This document shows positions 35,424-45,037 of a stretch of 64,000 nt of DNA, piece by piece. The notes under the pieces were generated by a model. It was not told the DNA's origin and ran no database searches. It was given only the letters and a program-made list of their open reading frames with translations. Source of the DNA: an uncultured Polaribacter sp. GTDB lineage: Bacteria; Bacteroidota; Bacteroidia; Flavobacteriales; Flavobacteriaceae. Location: positions 350,495 to 414,494 of the forward strand of contig NZ_CANMHM010000003.1 in the NCBI RefSeq assembly GCF_947497695.1, in the 5' to 3' direction. Within the stretch, counting starts at the first letter, position 1; every line of letters starts with the position of its first letter. The translations under genes were made by a program, and so were the position numbers.

Positions 35424-36362
35424 CTAGGATTTTGTATTGAATTTATTTCTTTGTCTTAAGGCATACAAACTAGCATTTAATTCAAAACCTAGCAATAATA
35501 TAATTGCGTTTAACCACACAAATACCATCAAAATTAAAAGTGTACCAATAGAACCATATAATTGGTTGTATTGTGCAAATTTAACCACATAAATTCCGAA
35601 TAAATAAAAGGTACACAAAGTAACTACTGTTGTTAAAACTGCACCTGCAGAAAAAAACTTTGTTTCTTTACCTTGTTTGGTTCCATACCTAAAAAGTAAA
35701 GAAACTATGGTAAAAATCATCACTAAAGAAACTACATTTTTACCAATGTAAAATAAATTTAAATCAGCAGTATTCAACCAACCTATTTCATCAATTTTAG
35801 ATAATGCTACTTGGTATAAAATAAGTGTGGTAATAGTAACAATTAAAAAGAAAGACATTAATAAAGAAACCCCTAAAGAAATAAAATATGCCCTAAAAAC
35901 GTTTCTAACATCTGTAATATGGTAGGAATGTTCAAAACCACCAAAAATAGCATTGACACCATTTGTCATTAAAAAAATGGATAACAAAAAACCAAAAGAA
36001 AGCAGGCCTCCATATTGATTGTTAATAATATCACCTAAAACAGTATTTACAGCATCAAAAGTTTGAGGTGGTAAAATTTCTTTAATAAATGTAAATAAAC
36101 CTTGCTGAAAACCCTCTATTGGTATGTAAGGTATTAAGGTTAAAATAAATAGTAAAAAAGGAAAAACTGCCATAAAAAAACTGAATGCAATTCCTCCTGC
36201 TCTTGTGGTTAATGCTCCTCTAACAATACCTAAAATGTACATTTCTAGCACATCATATAAAGACATGCCCTCTAAACCTGGAATTTTTATTCTCTGACCA
36301 AAATTTACCAAAAGGTTTACAATGGGTATTTTTGCTAGTTTATTTTCAATTTCTTTACTCAT
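35424..36362 (-). CDS. YihY/BrkB-family inner membrane protein
   Basis: 312 aa from ATG 36362 (an in-frame GTG seven codons upstream is possible). Six hydrophobic helices, with RAGGIAFSFFMAVFPFLLFI (about 61-80) and the C-terminal YNQLYGSIGTLLILMVFVWL typical of the YihY/BrkB family. Annotated as ribonuclease BN in the past, wrongly; the family is now regarded as a membrane protein of unknown, perhaps transport, function. Confidence 0.88.
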   Translation of the reverse strand: MSKEIENKLAKIPIVNLLVNFGQRIKIPGLEGMSLYDVLEMYILGIVRGALTTRAGGIAFSFFMAVFPFLLFILTLIPYIPIEGFQQGLFTFIKEILPPQTFDAVNTVLGDIINNQYGGLLSFGFLLSIFLMTNGVNAIFGGFEHSYHITDVRNVFRAYFISLGVSLLMSFFLIVTITTLILYQVALSKIDEIGWLNTADLNLFYIGKNVVSLVMIFTIVSLLFRYGTKQGKETKFFSAGAVLTTVVTLCTFYLFGIYVVKFAQYNQLYGSIGTLLILMVFVWLNAIILLLGFELNASLYALRQRNKFNTKS

Positions 36363-36383
36363 TATATTTTGTCTTTTAGACAC

Positions 36384-36707
36384 ATCCCAAAAAGAGGAAA
36401 AACTATTTTTATGATAAGAATATTTTATAAAATTTAACTTCTAATATTTCTACAAATATAAAAAATCAAAGCCACAAAAATAGATGAAATTAAGAAATGG
36501 ATTTCTAAGTTTCTCAAATAAAGCATGGTAAATTTAAACTACTTACTTGAGTTATATAACTTTATTAATGGTTTTGCTTACTTGTAAAATTCCTTTAAAA
36601 TTTCATCGTTCGATTTTTATCTATCAAATTAATCTACAACTTTTATTGTACAAAGACACTTACAAAGAATCAATCTACTCTTTACAATTCAAGATCAGAA
36701 ACCAAAA
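36384..36707. other. Gene-free stretch upstream of yihY
   Basis: About 320 bp, AT-rich. A TATATTTG (minus, 36460-36453) could be the yihY -7 box. A 62-codon plus-strand frame (36547-36735) runs into a terminator stem and has no codon or family support. Nothing else seen. Confidence 0.4.
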
Positions 36708-36733
36708 AAAAATCCAGCAAAAGCTGGATTTTT
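36708..36733. terminator. Terminator after the prohibitin-like gene
   Basis: AAAAATCCAGC (36708-36718), loop AAAA, GCTGGATTTTT (36723-36733): an 11-bp perfect stem with a U-tract in both directions, about 20 nt after the stop codon at 36755 on the minus strand. Confidence 0.9.
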
Positions 36734-36754
36734 AAAATTATAATACAAATATTC

Positions 36755-37585
36755 TTATTGATTTCCTAAAATTATTGGCATTCCAGAATCTCCTGAACCA
36801 ATTACAATTACCTTACTATTAGAAGATTCAGATAATTTAACAGTTGCTTCTATACCTTTATCTTGTAAAATTTTATCTGTTAAAGAAGCACTTAAAATTT
36901 TATTAGCATCTGCTTTACCTTGAGCTTCAATTCTAACCTTTTCTGCTTCTTTTTTAGCAGTTACCAATCTAAATTCATACTCTAAAGATTCTTGCTCTTG
37001 CTTTAACTTTCTTTCAATAGCTTGTTTAATTGTTGGTGGTAGTTTTACATCTTCTACCAAAACTCTTTTTACAGTTAAAAATTGGCCTGCTAATAACTTG
37101 GTTACTTCGTCTAAAATTTCTTGCTCAATTACATCTCTTTTACTAGAGTATAATTGTTCTGGTGTGTAACGTCCAACCACACTTCTTGCAGCAGCATTAA
37201 TTGCAGGATCTAGCAATTCACGTTCATAATCTTCACCTTTTGTTTTAATTAAACTCCCTAAGTTTATAAACTCTGGTTCATACCAAATTGTACCATTTAC
37301 TTTAACTTCTAATCCATTAACAGAAAGTACATTCATTTCATCAGAAATAGATTGCTGACGTACTTTTCTTACAATCATCTTGTTCCAAGGAGCAACAATA
37401 TGAAAACCTTCTCCATACGTTTTTTCTGTATTTACACCATCTCCTAAAGTTTCAAAAATAACTCCTCCTTCTCCAGGTCCAATAGTTACTGTAGACTTAG
37501 AGAATAAAATAATTAATATTACTGCTATAATGATAAAAAACATTCCTCCTTTTGGAAGTTTTAATTCTGTTTGATTACTCGCCAT
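36755..37585 (-). CDS. Prohibitin-like SPFH/Band 7 membrane protein
   Basis: 276 aa: one N-terminal membrane helix (about 15-30), the SPFH domain (TIGPGEGGVIFETLGDGVN onward) and a charged coiled-coil region (about 175-235) before a glycine-rich tail. Bacterial prohibitins form large membrane rings that influence membrane proteases and lipid domains. Monocistronic: own promoter at 37608-37638 and own terminator. Confidence 0.9.
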   Translation of the reverse strand: MASNQTELKLPKGGMFFIIIAVILIILFSKSTVTIGPGEGGVIFETLGDGVNTEKTYGEGFHIVAPWNKMIVRKVRQQSISDEMNVLSVNGLEVKVNGTIWYEPEFINLGSLIKTKGEDYERELLDPAINAAARSVVGRYTPEQLYSSKRDVIEQEILDEVTKLLAGQFLTVKRVLVEDVKLPPTIKQAIERKLKQEQESLEYEFRLVTAKKEAEKVRIEAQGKADANKILSASLTDKILQDKGIEATVKLSESSNSKVIVIGSGDSGMPIILGNQ

Positions 37586-37607
37586 TTTTGTTTGTTTTAA
37601 GTTTATT

Positions 37608-37638
37608 CAAATTTACAATTTATGTTTATGAAACACAA
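37608..37638 (-). promoter_or_regulatory. Promoter of the prohibitin-like gene
   Basis: Minus strand: TTG (37638-37636), 20-bp spacer, TAAATTTG (37615-37608), a full TAnnTTTG match; start expected near 37601, about 16 nt before the ATG. Confidence 0.6.
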
Positions 37639-37690
37639 TTGAAGTTTCCTAAATATTTGGTAAAATATAAAAGGTTCTACAGAATTGATA

Positions 37691-39718
37691 TTAAATTTTA
37701 CCATAATATTTTCTGATAAACCATTCTACTGACAATAAAGCGATTACAATGCATAAAATCCATTTCCAATCGATTAAATTTTGCTCTTTTACAGTTGATT
37801 TCTGTAGGGTATAAAACGCTTTATTTTCTAAAAGTGATTTTTTTAGTTGGTTAAACTCGTTATTATAAAACAATTTTCCTTCTGTTTTGTTAGCTAATTG
37901 TAAAAGTTTTTTAGCATCTGCATTGGTAAACTGCTCTTCTATTTGAGATTTTGTTATTTTAAATTTTCCATGTTTTTTAATATCTTGACCAATCACTGAA
38001 ACGCTGTAACTATAATCTCCAGAAGTAAGGTTTTCTATTTCAGTTTGATAAGAATTGTTAACTAATGAAAATGGAAATTTTATACGCTGTTTTGTTTCTG
38101 AATTAGTAATTGTAATTTCTAAAGAAGCTCTTGCATCAAACAAATAATTTTTATCTGTGTAAAATGCTGATATTTCAATTGTTGAATTTGCAGGATATAT
38201 ACTCTCTGCATTCAATTCTAAACGACTTCTTTTTTTGTTGGATGCCAAATACTGAATAAAATTACCCATAAATTCATCAAAATCTTCAAAAGAGTTGTTG
38301 CTTAAAAAACTTGCTGCTCTCCATTTCCACAAACCTTCGCCAAATAGAACTCCTATTTTCTGATCATTAGACTCTAAAGTAGCTAATAAAGGCTGCTTGG
38401 TTTGTAAACCTTTTATATTTTGATACAATAATGTTTGAGATTCTTTAGAAACAACAACTTCTCCAAACACATCTTTTAATGGAGGGAATTGATTAAAACC
38501 AATATCCTTTTGTAAAAAAGTTAAAAATGAAGCATTAAAAGTAGCTCCATAATTTTCTGTTTGATTGATTGCCTTTTTTGTAATTCCCAATTGTTGTTTG
38601 TTGATAAAATTCCAGTCTGTATTTGCACCAGAAATTAGAAAATAATTACTATTTTTTGTTTTAATTTGATTTAAAACAGAATTAAACTTATTGTTTGGTT
38701 GATATAAAACAACTAACTGGTAATCATTTAATTGTATTTTAAAATTATCTATATTAAAAATAGATACAGAACGTTGTTTATTACTTTCTATCGATTTTTT
38801 TAACACACCTAAATCAGGATGTAAAACAGAGGTTAGAATTAACACTTTTGTTTGTTCATCAATCACTTCTACAGAGAAGCTTTTGGTGTTATTTTTGATG
38901 TTTTTCTCTCCTTGTAATTTACGAATTGACGCTGTATAATACTGTAAGCCTTCATTAGTAGATACTAAATTGGTAGTAATTGTCTTGGATTTATCCGTTT
39001 CAGAAAAATTAATTCTCTTTGTAAAAACAGTTTTTCCTTTTTTAGTAATTGTAAACTGAGAAGAAACTGTTTCTTTTCCTTCATAATTTAATAACACTTC
39101 TACAGGAAACTTATTTTTTATATAACTATACTTGTTAACATTTAACTGCGTTATTTTTAAATCTTTATACTGAGTTGTATCCCCAAAAACAATAGGATAT
39201 ATTTTTTGTTTAGAGTTTACAAACTCATAATCATTACCAATTGTTTGGTTTCCATCTGTTAATAAAATTACAGGAGCAATAGTATTTGTATATAATTGAT
39301 TTACAGATACAATAGACTTACTTATATTAGTTTCAGCTTCCATAAAAGAAAGAGAATCTAAATCGTTTAATTGGCTTCCAAAAGTAAAGTTATGAACATC
39401 AAATTTTTCATTAATGCTTTTATCTTCTTTAATTTTATTTGCAAAAGCTTCAATATTTTTATCTTCTTTAAAAAAGGAAATAGATTTAGAGTTATCAACC
39501 AAAATAGAGAGCACTGGTTTTATGTTTTTTAGTTCTTTATTCTTAATTACTGGGTTTATTAGTAGTAAAATTAACAAAAAAAGACTCAGTGTTTTTAAAC
39601 AAAAAAGTAAAACATTTACTTTACTCTTATTCTTAGTTTTATAAAAATACTGAAAAAAAGCTACTGAAATGCTCAACAACAGGGCAAGAATAACATATAA
39701 AATAGTAGTGGTTTGCAA
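37691..39718 (-). CDS. Membrane protein with von Willebrand A-like domain
   Basis: 675 aa. Two N-terminal membrane helices (about 5-22 and 38-57), then a VWA-like fold with a MIDAS-type DNSKS motif (about 75-79) and LLTDGNQTIGND, Ig-like beta segments, and one helix near the C-terminus (about 649-665). Flavobacterial relatives resemble BatA/B-type proteins. The start is TTG 39718: no ATG or GTG lies upstream in frame, and the hydrophobic N-terminus begins here. Function unknown. Confidence 0.8.
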   Translation of the reverse strand: MQTTTILYVILALLLSISVAFFQYFYKTKNKSKVNVLLFCLKTLSLFLLILLLINPVIKNKELKNIKPVLSILVDNSKSISFFKEDKNIEAFANKIKEDKSINEKFDVHNFTFGSQLNDLDSLSFMEAETNISKSIVSVNQLYTNTIAPVILLTDGNQTIGNDYEFVNSKQKIYPIVFGDTTQYKDLKITQLNVNKYSYIKNKFPVEVLLNYEGKETVSSQFTITKKGKTVFTKRINFSETDKSKTITTNLVSTNEGLQYYTASIRKLQGEKNIKNNTKSFSVEVIDEQTKVLILTSVLHPDLGVLKKSIESNKQRSVSIFNIDNFKIQLNDYQLVVLYQPNNKFNSVLNQIKTKNSNYFLISGANTDWNFINKQQLGITKKAINQTENYGATFNASFLTFLQKDIGFNQFPPLKDVFGEVVVSKESQTLLYQNIKGLQTKQPLLATLESNDQKIGVLFGEGLWKWRAASFLSNNSFEDFDEFMGNFIQYLASNKKRSRLELNAESIYPANSTIEISAFYTDKNYLFDARASLEITITNSETKQRIKFPFSLVNNSYQTEIENLTSGDYSYSVSVIGQDIKKHGKFKITKSQIEEQFTNADAKKLLQLANKTEGKLFYNNEFNQLKKSLLENKAFYTLQKSTVKEQNLIDWKWILCIVIALLSVEWFIRKYYGKI

Positions 39719-39812
39719 TGAATTTATTTTACGTGAAAGATATAAAGAACTATTTAAAAACTAAAACTATATTGTATTTCTATTTTGGTTAAATAGTACT
39801 TTTCAACTCATG

Positions 39813-41120
39813 CTATTTTTCAGGTTTTTTAAGCGTAAAAGACCCCATTAAAAGAAATAATAGAAAAGGCAATAAAATATAGCTTATATAATGATAGCTC
39901 CCCAAAGTTGTAAAACAATAACTAAACAAACTTGGTGCTAAAGCACTTGCAATGACTAAAAAGCTCATTACTTTACCTGTAATTGCCCCTAAATAATCTC
40001 TACCAAAATAACGAGGCCAAGTTACTGCATTTACAACTGCAAAAAGTCCGCTATAAATACCTAAACCAATTACTAATAAATAAATTCCAATTGCATTGTC
40101 TAAGATTAAAAGCCCAACAGCCGCTAAAACACCACTAAAAAGCATGATGAAAAGATATATTTTGTGCTGAACATAATCACTTAAAATATTTGCCAACGTA
40201 GAAACCGAAATTGCAATGATAGAAATAGGTAAAAAAACTGCAATTGCAGTTGTTTTGTCATACCCTTGAGCCTTAAAAATAGAAACCACATGAAAGGTAA
40301 AGCCAGTGCTAAAAAAGCTGTTAAAAGCAAGTGCCAAGCCAAACATCCAAAATGCTCTTGTATTTTTTGCTTCTTTTAAAGTAAAATTGACTTCAATAGT
40401 ATTTTCTTTTTTTATTTTTTTCTTTACTTTAACTAAATATCCATCAGGAATAAAACCAAAATCTTCTGGTTTGTTTCTATAAAATTGAAGAATTAAAAAA
40501 CTAAAAATAAACAAACACATAGCTAAAATTTGCCAACTTACCTCCCATCCATTTTCATCAATTAAATAATTAAACAAAATTGGAGAACTTGAAAAACCTA
40601 ATGAAACAGCAATACTACTAATAGAGTTTACTTTTCCTCGGTTTTTATCAAACCACATCATTACCATATTTCTTGATGCCATTGTTAACACTCCTTGTCC
40701 GCAAAAACGGACTAAAAAGAACAAGACACAAAGCAGTAAAAACGGAATCATCCAAGAGGTAATTTGTAATCCTGCTTTTAAATTTTCACTAATTCCTGCT
40801 GCATAAGAAAAAATAATGAGGGCAACTGCCAAAAAGAAAGCTGCAAAAAAAGCAACAAATCTTGCTCCAAATTTATCAAACAAAACTCCAGCTTTTGTTA
40901 CAAAAAAAGCACTTAATAAAGTACCAATTAAATAGGCATTGCTAAACTGATTTCTTGTTAAACCCAACGCATCTTTTACAGGATCCGTAAAAACAGAAAC
41001 CCCAACTGTTTGCCCAGGAATACTAAATAAAACACCAATACTACCTATAATTAAAACAACATAACCATAAAAAAAAGGCCATTTTTTTGGGTTGATAAAA
41101 GAAAATTTATTTGGATTCAT
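39813..41120 (-). CDS. Major facilitator superfamily transporter
   Basis: 435 aa from ATG 41120 (a longer frame from 41165 would overlap the upstream gene and add 15 polar residues). Twelve hydrophobic segments, MFS loop 2-3 region (GVLFDKFGARFV) after helix 2, and a basic central loop. It resembles the oxalate/formate-antiporter-like (OFA) group. Substrate unknown. It starts 10 nt after the drug/metabolite transporter, so they form a pair. Confidence 0.88.
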   Translation of the reverse strand: MNPNKFSFINPKKWPFFYGYVVLIIGSIGVLFSIPGQTVGVSVFTDPVKDALGLTRNQFSNAYLIGTLLSAFFVTKAGVLFDKFGARFVAFFAAFFLAVALIIFSYAAGISENLKAGLQITSWMIPFLLLCVLFFLVRFCGQGVLTMASRNMVMMWFDKNRGKVNSISSIAVSLGFSSSPILFNYLIDENGWEVSWQILAMCLFIFSFLILQFYRNKPEDFGFIPDGYLVKVKKKIKKENTIEVNFTLKEAKNTRAFWMFGLALAFNSFFSTGFTFHVVSIFKAQGYDKTTAIAVFLPISIIAISVSTLANILSDYVQHKIYLFIMLFSGVLAAVGLLILDNAIGIYLLVIGLGIYSGLFAVVNAVTWPRYFGRDYLGAITGKVMSFLVIASALAPSLFSYCFTTLGSYHYISYILLPFLLFLLMGSFTLKKPEK

Positions 41121-41130
41121 ATAGATAATG

Positions 41131-42024
41131 TTATCTTTTTTTTCTTGAAGTGATAAAATAAACACCTGTTAACAATATTATAGATGCAATCATAGATTGA
41201 TTGGTTATTTTTTCATTTAAAAAATACCATCCCATAAATAAGGCTATAACAGGATTTACATAGGCATTTGATGCTACTTTTTCTGTAGAAACTACTTTTA
41301 AAAGATAATTAAAAGCTGTAAAAGCAACAATACCCCCTAAAACAACTAAAAAAGCCATAGATATTTGAACGTTGGAAGTCCAAGTTAATGGAGATGTCCA
41401 ATTTTCTTGAAAAATAAGACTAAGCACCGTTAAAATAAAACCAGCAAATAACATTTGTATTGCTGTACCTATAAAAAAGTTTTTAGGCAAATCTGCTTTA
41501 GACACAAAAACACTACCATAACTCCAACCTATAATACAACCAAACATTACTAAAATTCCTAAAAAGGTTTCTTCTGAAGTAACCAACTCTTGCTGACTTA
41601 CTAACAAATACATCCCAAAAAGACCTAAACAAACACCAATTATAGATTTTTTTTGCATTGGTTTTCTATCAATAAACCTAAGTATTAGCAATACAAACAA
41701 AGGTTGAGTAGAGGCTATTAAAGCTGCAAAACCACTATCTACATATTTTAATGCCCAAACAAAAATACTATTTCCTAAAATTAGAAAAAACAAAGAAGCA
41801 ATTGCAGAATTTATAAACTGTTTTGTAGTTACTTCAATTTTAAAACCAACCAATTTTGCAATAATTAGCATTATAATACCAGCAGTAGAAAAACGAATGG
41901 CTGCTAAAAAAAATGGCGGAAGCTCTGTTACTGCTACTTTATTAAACATATAAGTAGAGCCCCAAATCACATAAATAGATATAAATGCTAGAATTACAAG
42001 CACTTTAGAGTTTCTAAAAAGCAT
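41131..42024 (-). CDS. EamA/DMT-family transporter
   Basis: 297 aa, ten hydrophobic helices in two EamA repeats; IYVIWGSTYMFNKVAV near the start and NPVIALFMGWYFLNEKIT near 251-268 are typical of RhaT/YdcZ-like permeases. ATG 42024 is chosen over an in-frame TTG one codon upstream. First gene of a two-transporter unit; substrate cannot be read from sequence. Confidence 0.88.
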   Translation of the reverse strand: MLFRNSKVLVILAFISIYVIWGSTYMFNKVAVTELPPFFLAAIRFSTAGIIMLIIAKLVGFKIEVTTKQFINSAIASLFFLILGNSIFVWALKYVDSGFAALIASTQPLFVLLILRFIDRKPMQKKSIIGVCLGLFGMYLLVSQQELVTSEETFLGILVMFGCIIGWSYGSVFVSKADLPKNFFIGTAIQMLFAGFILTVLSLIFQENWTSPLTWTSNVQISMAFLVVLGGIVAFTAFNYLLKVVSTEKVASNAYVNPVIALFMGWYFLNEKITNQSMIASIILLTGVYFITSRKKR

Positions 42025-42229
42025 CAAATTTTAATTAGTTTGCGAAAGTACTATTAAAATAGGTAGAACCTCTGTAAATTTTCAAAACTTGATAAAACCT
42101 TAAAAAAACATTTAATCTAAAATACTCTCAAATAGAATTGTAAAAATAACCAAACAAGCTATTTATTTAGTTACTTTAGGATTGATATACATGAAATATA
42201 TTCTTATCTTGACTGGAATAAGAAAAGAT

Positions 42230-42829
42230 CTATTTATGCCTTCCTCTTAATTCTTTTTCAATATCCTTTAAAGTGAAACCTTTTGCTTGTAATAACATTA
42301 AATAATGGAATAATAAATCTGCAGATTCATACAAAAACAGCTCATCATTGTTATCCATCGCTTCAATTACAGTCTCTACAGCTTCCTCTCCTACTTTTTG
42401 TGCTACTTTGTTAATTCCTTTAGAAAACAGACTTGCTACATAAGATTTTTGAGTGTCTTTATTCGCTACTCTTTCAGCAATCACATTTTCTAAAGTAGAC
42501 AAAAAACTATAATTTGGCGTGTTTTCTTCTTGCCAACAAGTATCAGAACCTTTATGACACGTTGGCCCATTTGGATTTACAGAAACTAATAAACTATCAT
42601 TATCACAATCTAGTTTTATATCTACTAAATTTAACACATTTCCACTTTCTTCACCTTTAGTCCAAAGTCTATTTTTAGTTCTAGAAAAGAAAGTAACCAA
42701 CTTTGTAGCTTGTGTTTTTGCAAAAGCTTCTTCATTCATGTAACCCAACATTAATACGTTTTTTGTAGTTGCATCTTGAATGATTGCTGGTACTAAACCA
42801 TCGTTATTTTTATTGAAATCTATGTTCAT
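42230..42829 (-). CDS. hisIE: Phosphoribosyl-AMP cyclohydrolase / phosphoribosyl-ATP pyrophosphohydrolase
   Basis: Fusion enzyme for steps 2 and 3 of histidine synthesis, 199 aa. HisI part: MLGYMNEEAF, FFSRTKNRLWTKGEESGN and metal-binding CDNDSLL with CHKGSDTCW (about 92-107). HisE part: KVGEEAVETVIEAM near 139-152. Last gene of the operon. Confidence 0.95.
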   Translation of the reverse strand: MNIDFNKNNDGLVPAIIQDATTKNVLMLGYMNEEAFAKTQATKLVTFFSRTKNRLWTKGEESGNVLNLVDIKLDCDNDSLLVSVNPNGPTCHKGSDTCWQEENTPNYSFLSTLENVIAERVANKDTQKSYVASLFSKGINKVAQKVGEEAVETVIEAMDNNDELFLYESADLLFHYLMLLQAKGFTLKDIEKELRGRHK

Positions 42830-42899
42830 ATTTTGGTTGTTGGTTGTTGGTTGGTAGTTTTTGGTACAATAACCATCAACTATAAACCAAAAACTATTA
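42830..42899. repeat. Word-like spacer (hisF-hisIE)
   Basis: TTGGTTGTTGGTTGTTGGTT (42833-42852) followed by an opposed AACCATCAACTATAAACCAAA phrase (about 42870-42890); TAGTTTTTGGT/ACCAAAAACTA are exact complements, making a hairpin over the junction. Confidence 0.75.
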
Positions 42900-43655
42900 T
42901 TATATTCTTACAGGTATTTTCTGTTCTTTTAATGCTTCTTTTAACTCTAAAACAGGTATTTCGCCAAAATGAAAAACACTTGCTGCCAAAGCTGCATCTG
43001 CTTTTCCTTTGGTAAAAGTATCTGCAAAATGCTGAATGTTTCCTGCACCTCCAGAAGCAATAATTGGTATATTTAATGCTGATGATAATTTTGCCAAAGC
43101 TTCATTTGCAAAACCTGCTTTTGTACCATCGTGATTCATAGAAGTAAATAAAATTTCTCCTGCTCCACGACTTTCAACTTCCTTTGCCCATTCAAACAAA
43201 TTTAGCTCAGTAGGTATTGTTCCTCCTGCCAAATGCACGAGCCATTCTCCATCAATTTGTTTTGCATCAATAGCAACAACCACACATTGACTTCCAAATT
43301 TCTCTGCCAATTCGTTGACCAATTCAGGTCTTTTTACTGCGGATGAATTTATAGAAACCTTATCTGCACCACATTTTAGCAATTTATCTACATGGGCTAC
43401 AGAAGAAATACCTCCACCAACTGTAAAAGGAATATTTACTTGTTCTGCTATCTTTAAAACCATATCTAATGTAGTACCTCTATTTTCTAATGTTGCTGCT
43501 ATATCTAAAAACACCAACTCATCTGCACCTAAATCTGCATATTGTTTTGCTAAAACTACTGGATCTCCTGCATCAATTAAATTCACGAAATTGACACCTT
43601 TTACAGTTCTTCCGTTTTTAATATCTAAACAAGGTATTATTCTTTTTGTTAACAT
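42900..43655 (-). CDS. hisF: Imidazole glycerol phosphate synthase, cyclase subunit
   Basis: TIM barrel of 251 aa. [23 protein letters not shown] at the start carries the first catalytic Asp (about D11); [12 protein letters not shown] carries the second (about D130). Uses ammonia delivered by HisH to form imidazole glycerol phosphate and AICAR. Normal length. Confidence 0.96.
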   Translation of the reverse strand: MLTKRIIPCLDIKNGRTVKGVNFVNLIDAGDPVVLAKQYADLGADELVFLDIAATLENRGTTLDMVLKIAEQVNIPFTVGGGISSVAHVDKLLKCGADKVSINSSAVKRPELVNELAEKFGSQCVVVAIDAKQIDGEWLVHLAGGTIPTELNLFEWAKEVESRGAGEILFTSMNHDGTKAGFANEALAKLSSALNIPIIASGGAGNIQHFADTFTKGKADAALAASVFHFGEIPVLELKEALKEQKIPVRI

Positions 43656-43735
43656 TCTTTTATAGCTTTTTGCTTTTCGCTTTTCGCTTTTCGCTTTTTG
43701 CAGTTTGCTAATTGCTAACCGCTAAAAGCTAATGG
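43656..43735. repeat. Word-like spacer (hisA-hisF)
   Basis: GCTTTTTGC then GCTTTTCGC in three near-exact copies (about 43666-43700), then GCTAATTGCTAACCGCTAAAAGCTAATGGCT words (43708-43738 region) on the opposite side: one stuttered arm faces another of complementary composition. Confidence 0.75.
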
Positions 43736-44491
43736 CTATTTTTTTATTATAAAATTCTCCAATTGTTTTAAACTAATTTTATTCTCATAAATAGCTTTGC
43801 CAATAATCACACCTTCACAGCCATTTGCTGCTAATTTAGGCAATTCATCAAAAGTAGAAATTCCTCCTGAAGCAATTAGTTTAAGAGATGTTTCGACAAG
43901 CTCAACATGACATTCGTTAAGAATTTTGGTATAGGTTTCAAAACTTGGCCCTTGTAACATGCCATCTTTAGAAATATCTGTACAAATTACATACTGAATC
44001 CCTTTTTGCTGATACTCAGAAATAAACGGAATCAACTCTAAAGAACTCTCTTCTTGCCAACCATTAGTTGCAATTTTACCACCAGAATTATCGGGATAAA
44101 AATCGGCTCCTAAAATAATTTTTTGGGATCCATATTTTTCAATCCAACCTTCAAAAATTTCACTGTTTTTTACAGCAATACTTCCTCCAGTAATTTGATT
44201 TGCACCCGAATTAAAAGCTATTTCTAAATCTTTATCAGACTTTAAACCACCACCAAAATCAATTTTTAAATTGGTTTTAGATGCAATTTGCTCTAATACT
44301 TTATGATTGATAATCTGACTCGCTTTTGCACCATCTAAATCTACCACATGTAAATACTCAATACCAGCATCTTCAAATTCTTTGGCAACTTCTAACGGAT
44401 TTTCATTATAGATTTTCTTAGTGTTATAATCGCCTTTTGTTAAACGAACACATTTACCTTCAATAATATCTATAGCTGGAATTATTCTCAT
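43736..44491 (-). CDS. hisA: ProFAR isomerase, with REP-derived in-frame insertion
   Basis: TIM-barrel isomerase, step 4 of histidine synthesis. Catalytic Asp near D8 ([13 protein letters not shown]) and near D172 (CTDISKDGM). 251 aa, about six more than usual. The excess is CHVELVETS at residues 194-202, between [10 protein letters not shown] and LKLIASGG, encoded by a REP-like element (43892-43914). The insertion sits on a loop after the helix that precedes the phosphate-binding strand, so the barrel should survive. Confidence 0.93.
   Translation of the reverse strand: MRIIPAIDIIEGKCVRLTKGDYNTKKIYNENPLEVAKEFEDAGIEYLHVVDLDGAKASQIINHKVLEQIASKTNLKIDFGGGLKSDKDLEIAFNSGANQITGGSIAVKNSEIFEGWIEKYGSQKIILGADFYPDNSGGKIATNGWQEESSLELIPFISEYQQKGIQYVICTDISKDGMLQGPSFETYTKILNECHVELVETSLKLIASGGISTFDELPKLAANGCEGVIIGKAIYENKISLKQLENFIIKK
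43892..43914. repeat. REP-like element inside hisA
   Basis: TTCGACAAGCTCAACATGAC matches the intergenic REP consensus TTCGACAAGCTCAGTCTGAC except at three bases. Read in the hisA frame it encodes CHVELVETS, so it is translated. Confidence 0.85.
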
Positions 44492-44547
44492 ATTTTTAGC
44501 TGTTGGCTTTTAGCTAATAGCTGATTGCTAAGAGCTAAAAGCTATTT
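44492..44547. repeat. Word-like spacer (ridA-hisA)
   Basis: TTTTAGCTGTTGGCTTTTAG (44496-44515) then CTAATAGCTGATTGCTAAGAGCTAAAAGCT words: AGCTTTTAGCTCTTAGCAATCAGC on the minus strand. Arms around GGCTTTTAGC and GCTAAAAGC are complementary. Confidence 0.75.
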
Positions 44548-44928
44548 TTACTTATTTAAAGCAGTAACCTGAATTTCAATTTTCATTTTATCATCAATTA
44601 AAGCTGCTGCAAAAACGGTTGCTGCTGGCTTTACAGTTCCCAAATATTTTTTTAAAACGGGTAAAATTGAATTAAAGTCTGATGCTGTAGGTAAAATATA
44701 AGTCACACGTACTATTTTATCTAAACTAGAACCTGCTTGTTCTAAAACCGCTTTTATATTTTTAAAACATTGCTCGGTTTGCTCTACAACATCCTCTGAA
44801 ATGGTCATGTTTTCATAGTTAAAACCTGTTGTTCCAGATACAAAAACCCAATCTCCTTGTACTACTGCTCTTGAATATCCCATTTCATCCTCAAAAGGAG
44901 AACCTGAACTAATTAATTTTTTTGACAT
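44548..44928 (-). CDS. RidA family (YjgF/YER057c/UK114) enamine/imine deaminase
   Basis: 126 aa, one complete chorismate-mutase-like RidA domain: SGTTGF and the C-terminal VKPAATVFAAALIDDKMKIEIQVTAL are family-typical. RidA hydrolyses reactive 2-aminoacrylate and related enamines formed by PLP enzymes. It lies within the his operon between hisA and the four-helix gene; whether it serves histidine synthesis or is just carried along is unknown. Confidence 0.85.
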   Translation of the reverse strand: MSKKLISSGSPFEDEMGYSRAVVQGDWVFVSGTTGFNYENMTISEDVVEQTEQCFKNIKAVLEQAGSSLDKIVRVTYILPTASDFNSILPVLKKYLGTVKPAATVFAAALIDDKMKIEIQVTALNK

Positions 44929-45037
44929 AATTTTTAATATTAAATGTTAGAAGTTAGATTTAAAAAGTAAAAATAGAAGTAGGTTATTTAAAACTTCTAA
45001 AATCTAATACCTAACTTTTTAGTTTATTTTAACTTAT
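44929..45037. repeat. Word-like spacer flanking the four-helix-bundle gene
   Basis: GTTAGAAGTTAGATTT (about 44946-44961) and AAAACTTCTAAAATCTAATACCTAAC (44990-45015) form an imperfect inverted pair. A similar phrase (TTAACTTCTAATATTTTA) follows the gene's start at 45412-45429, so TTAGAAGTTA words bracket this gene. Confidence 0.7.

Noticed and set aside
36547..36735. 62-codon plus-strand frame before the prohibitin terminator
   Set aside because: It runs into the terminator stem, has no start context and no family resemblance.
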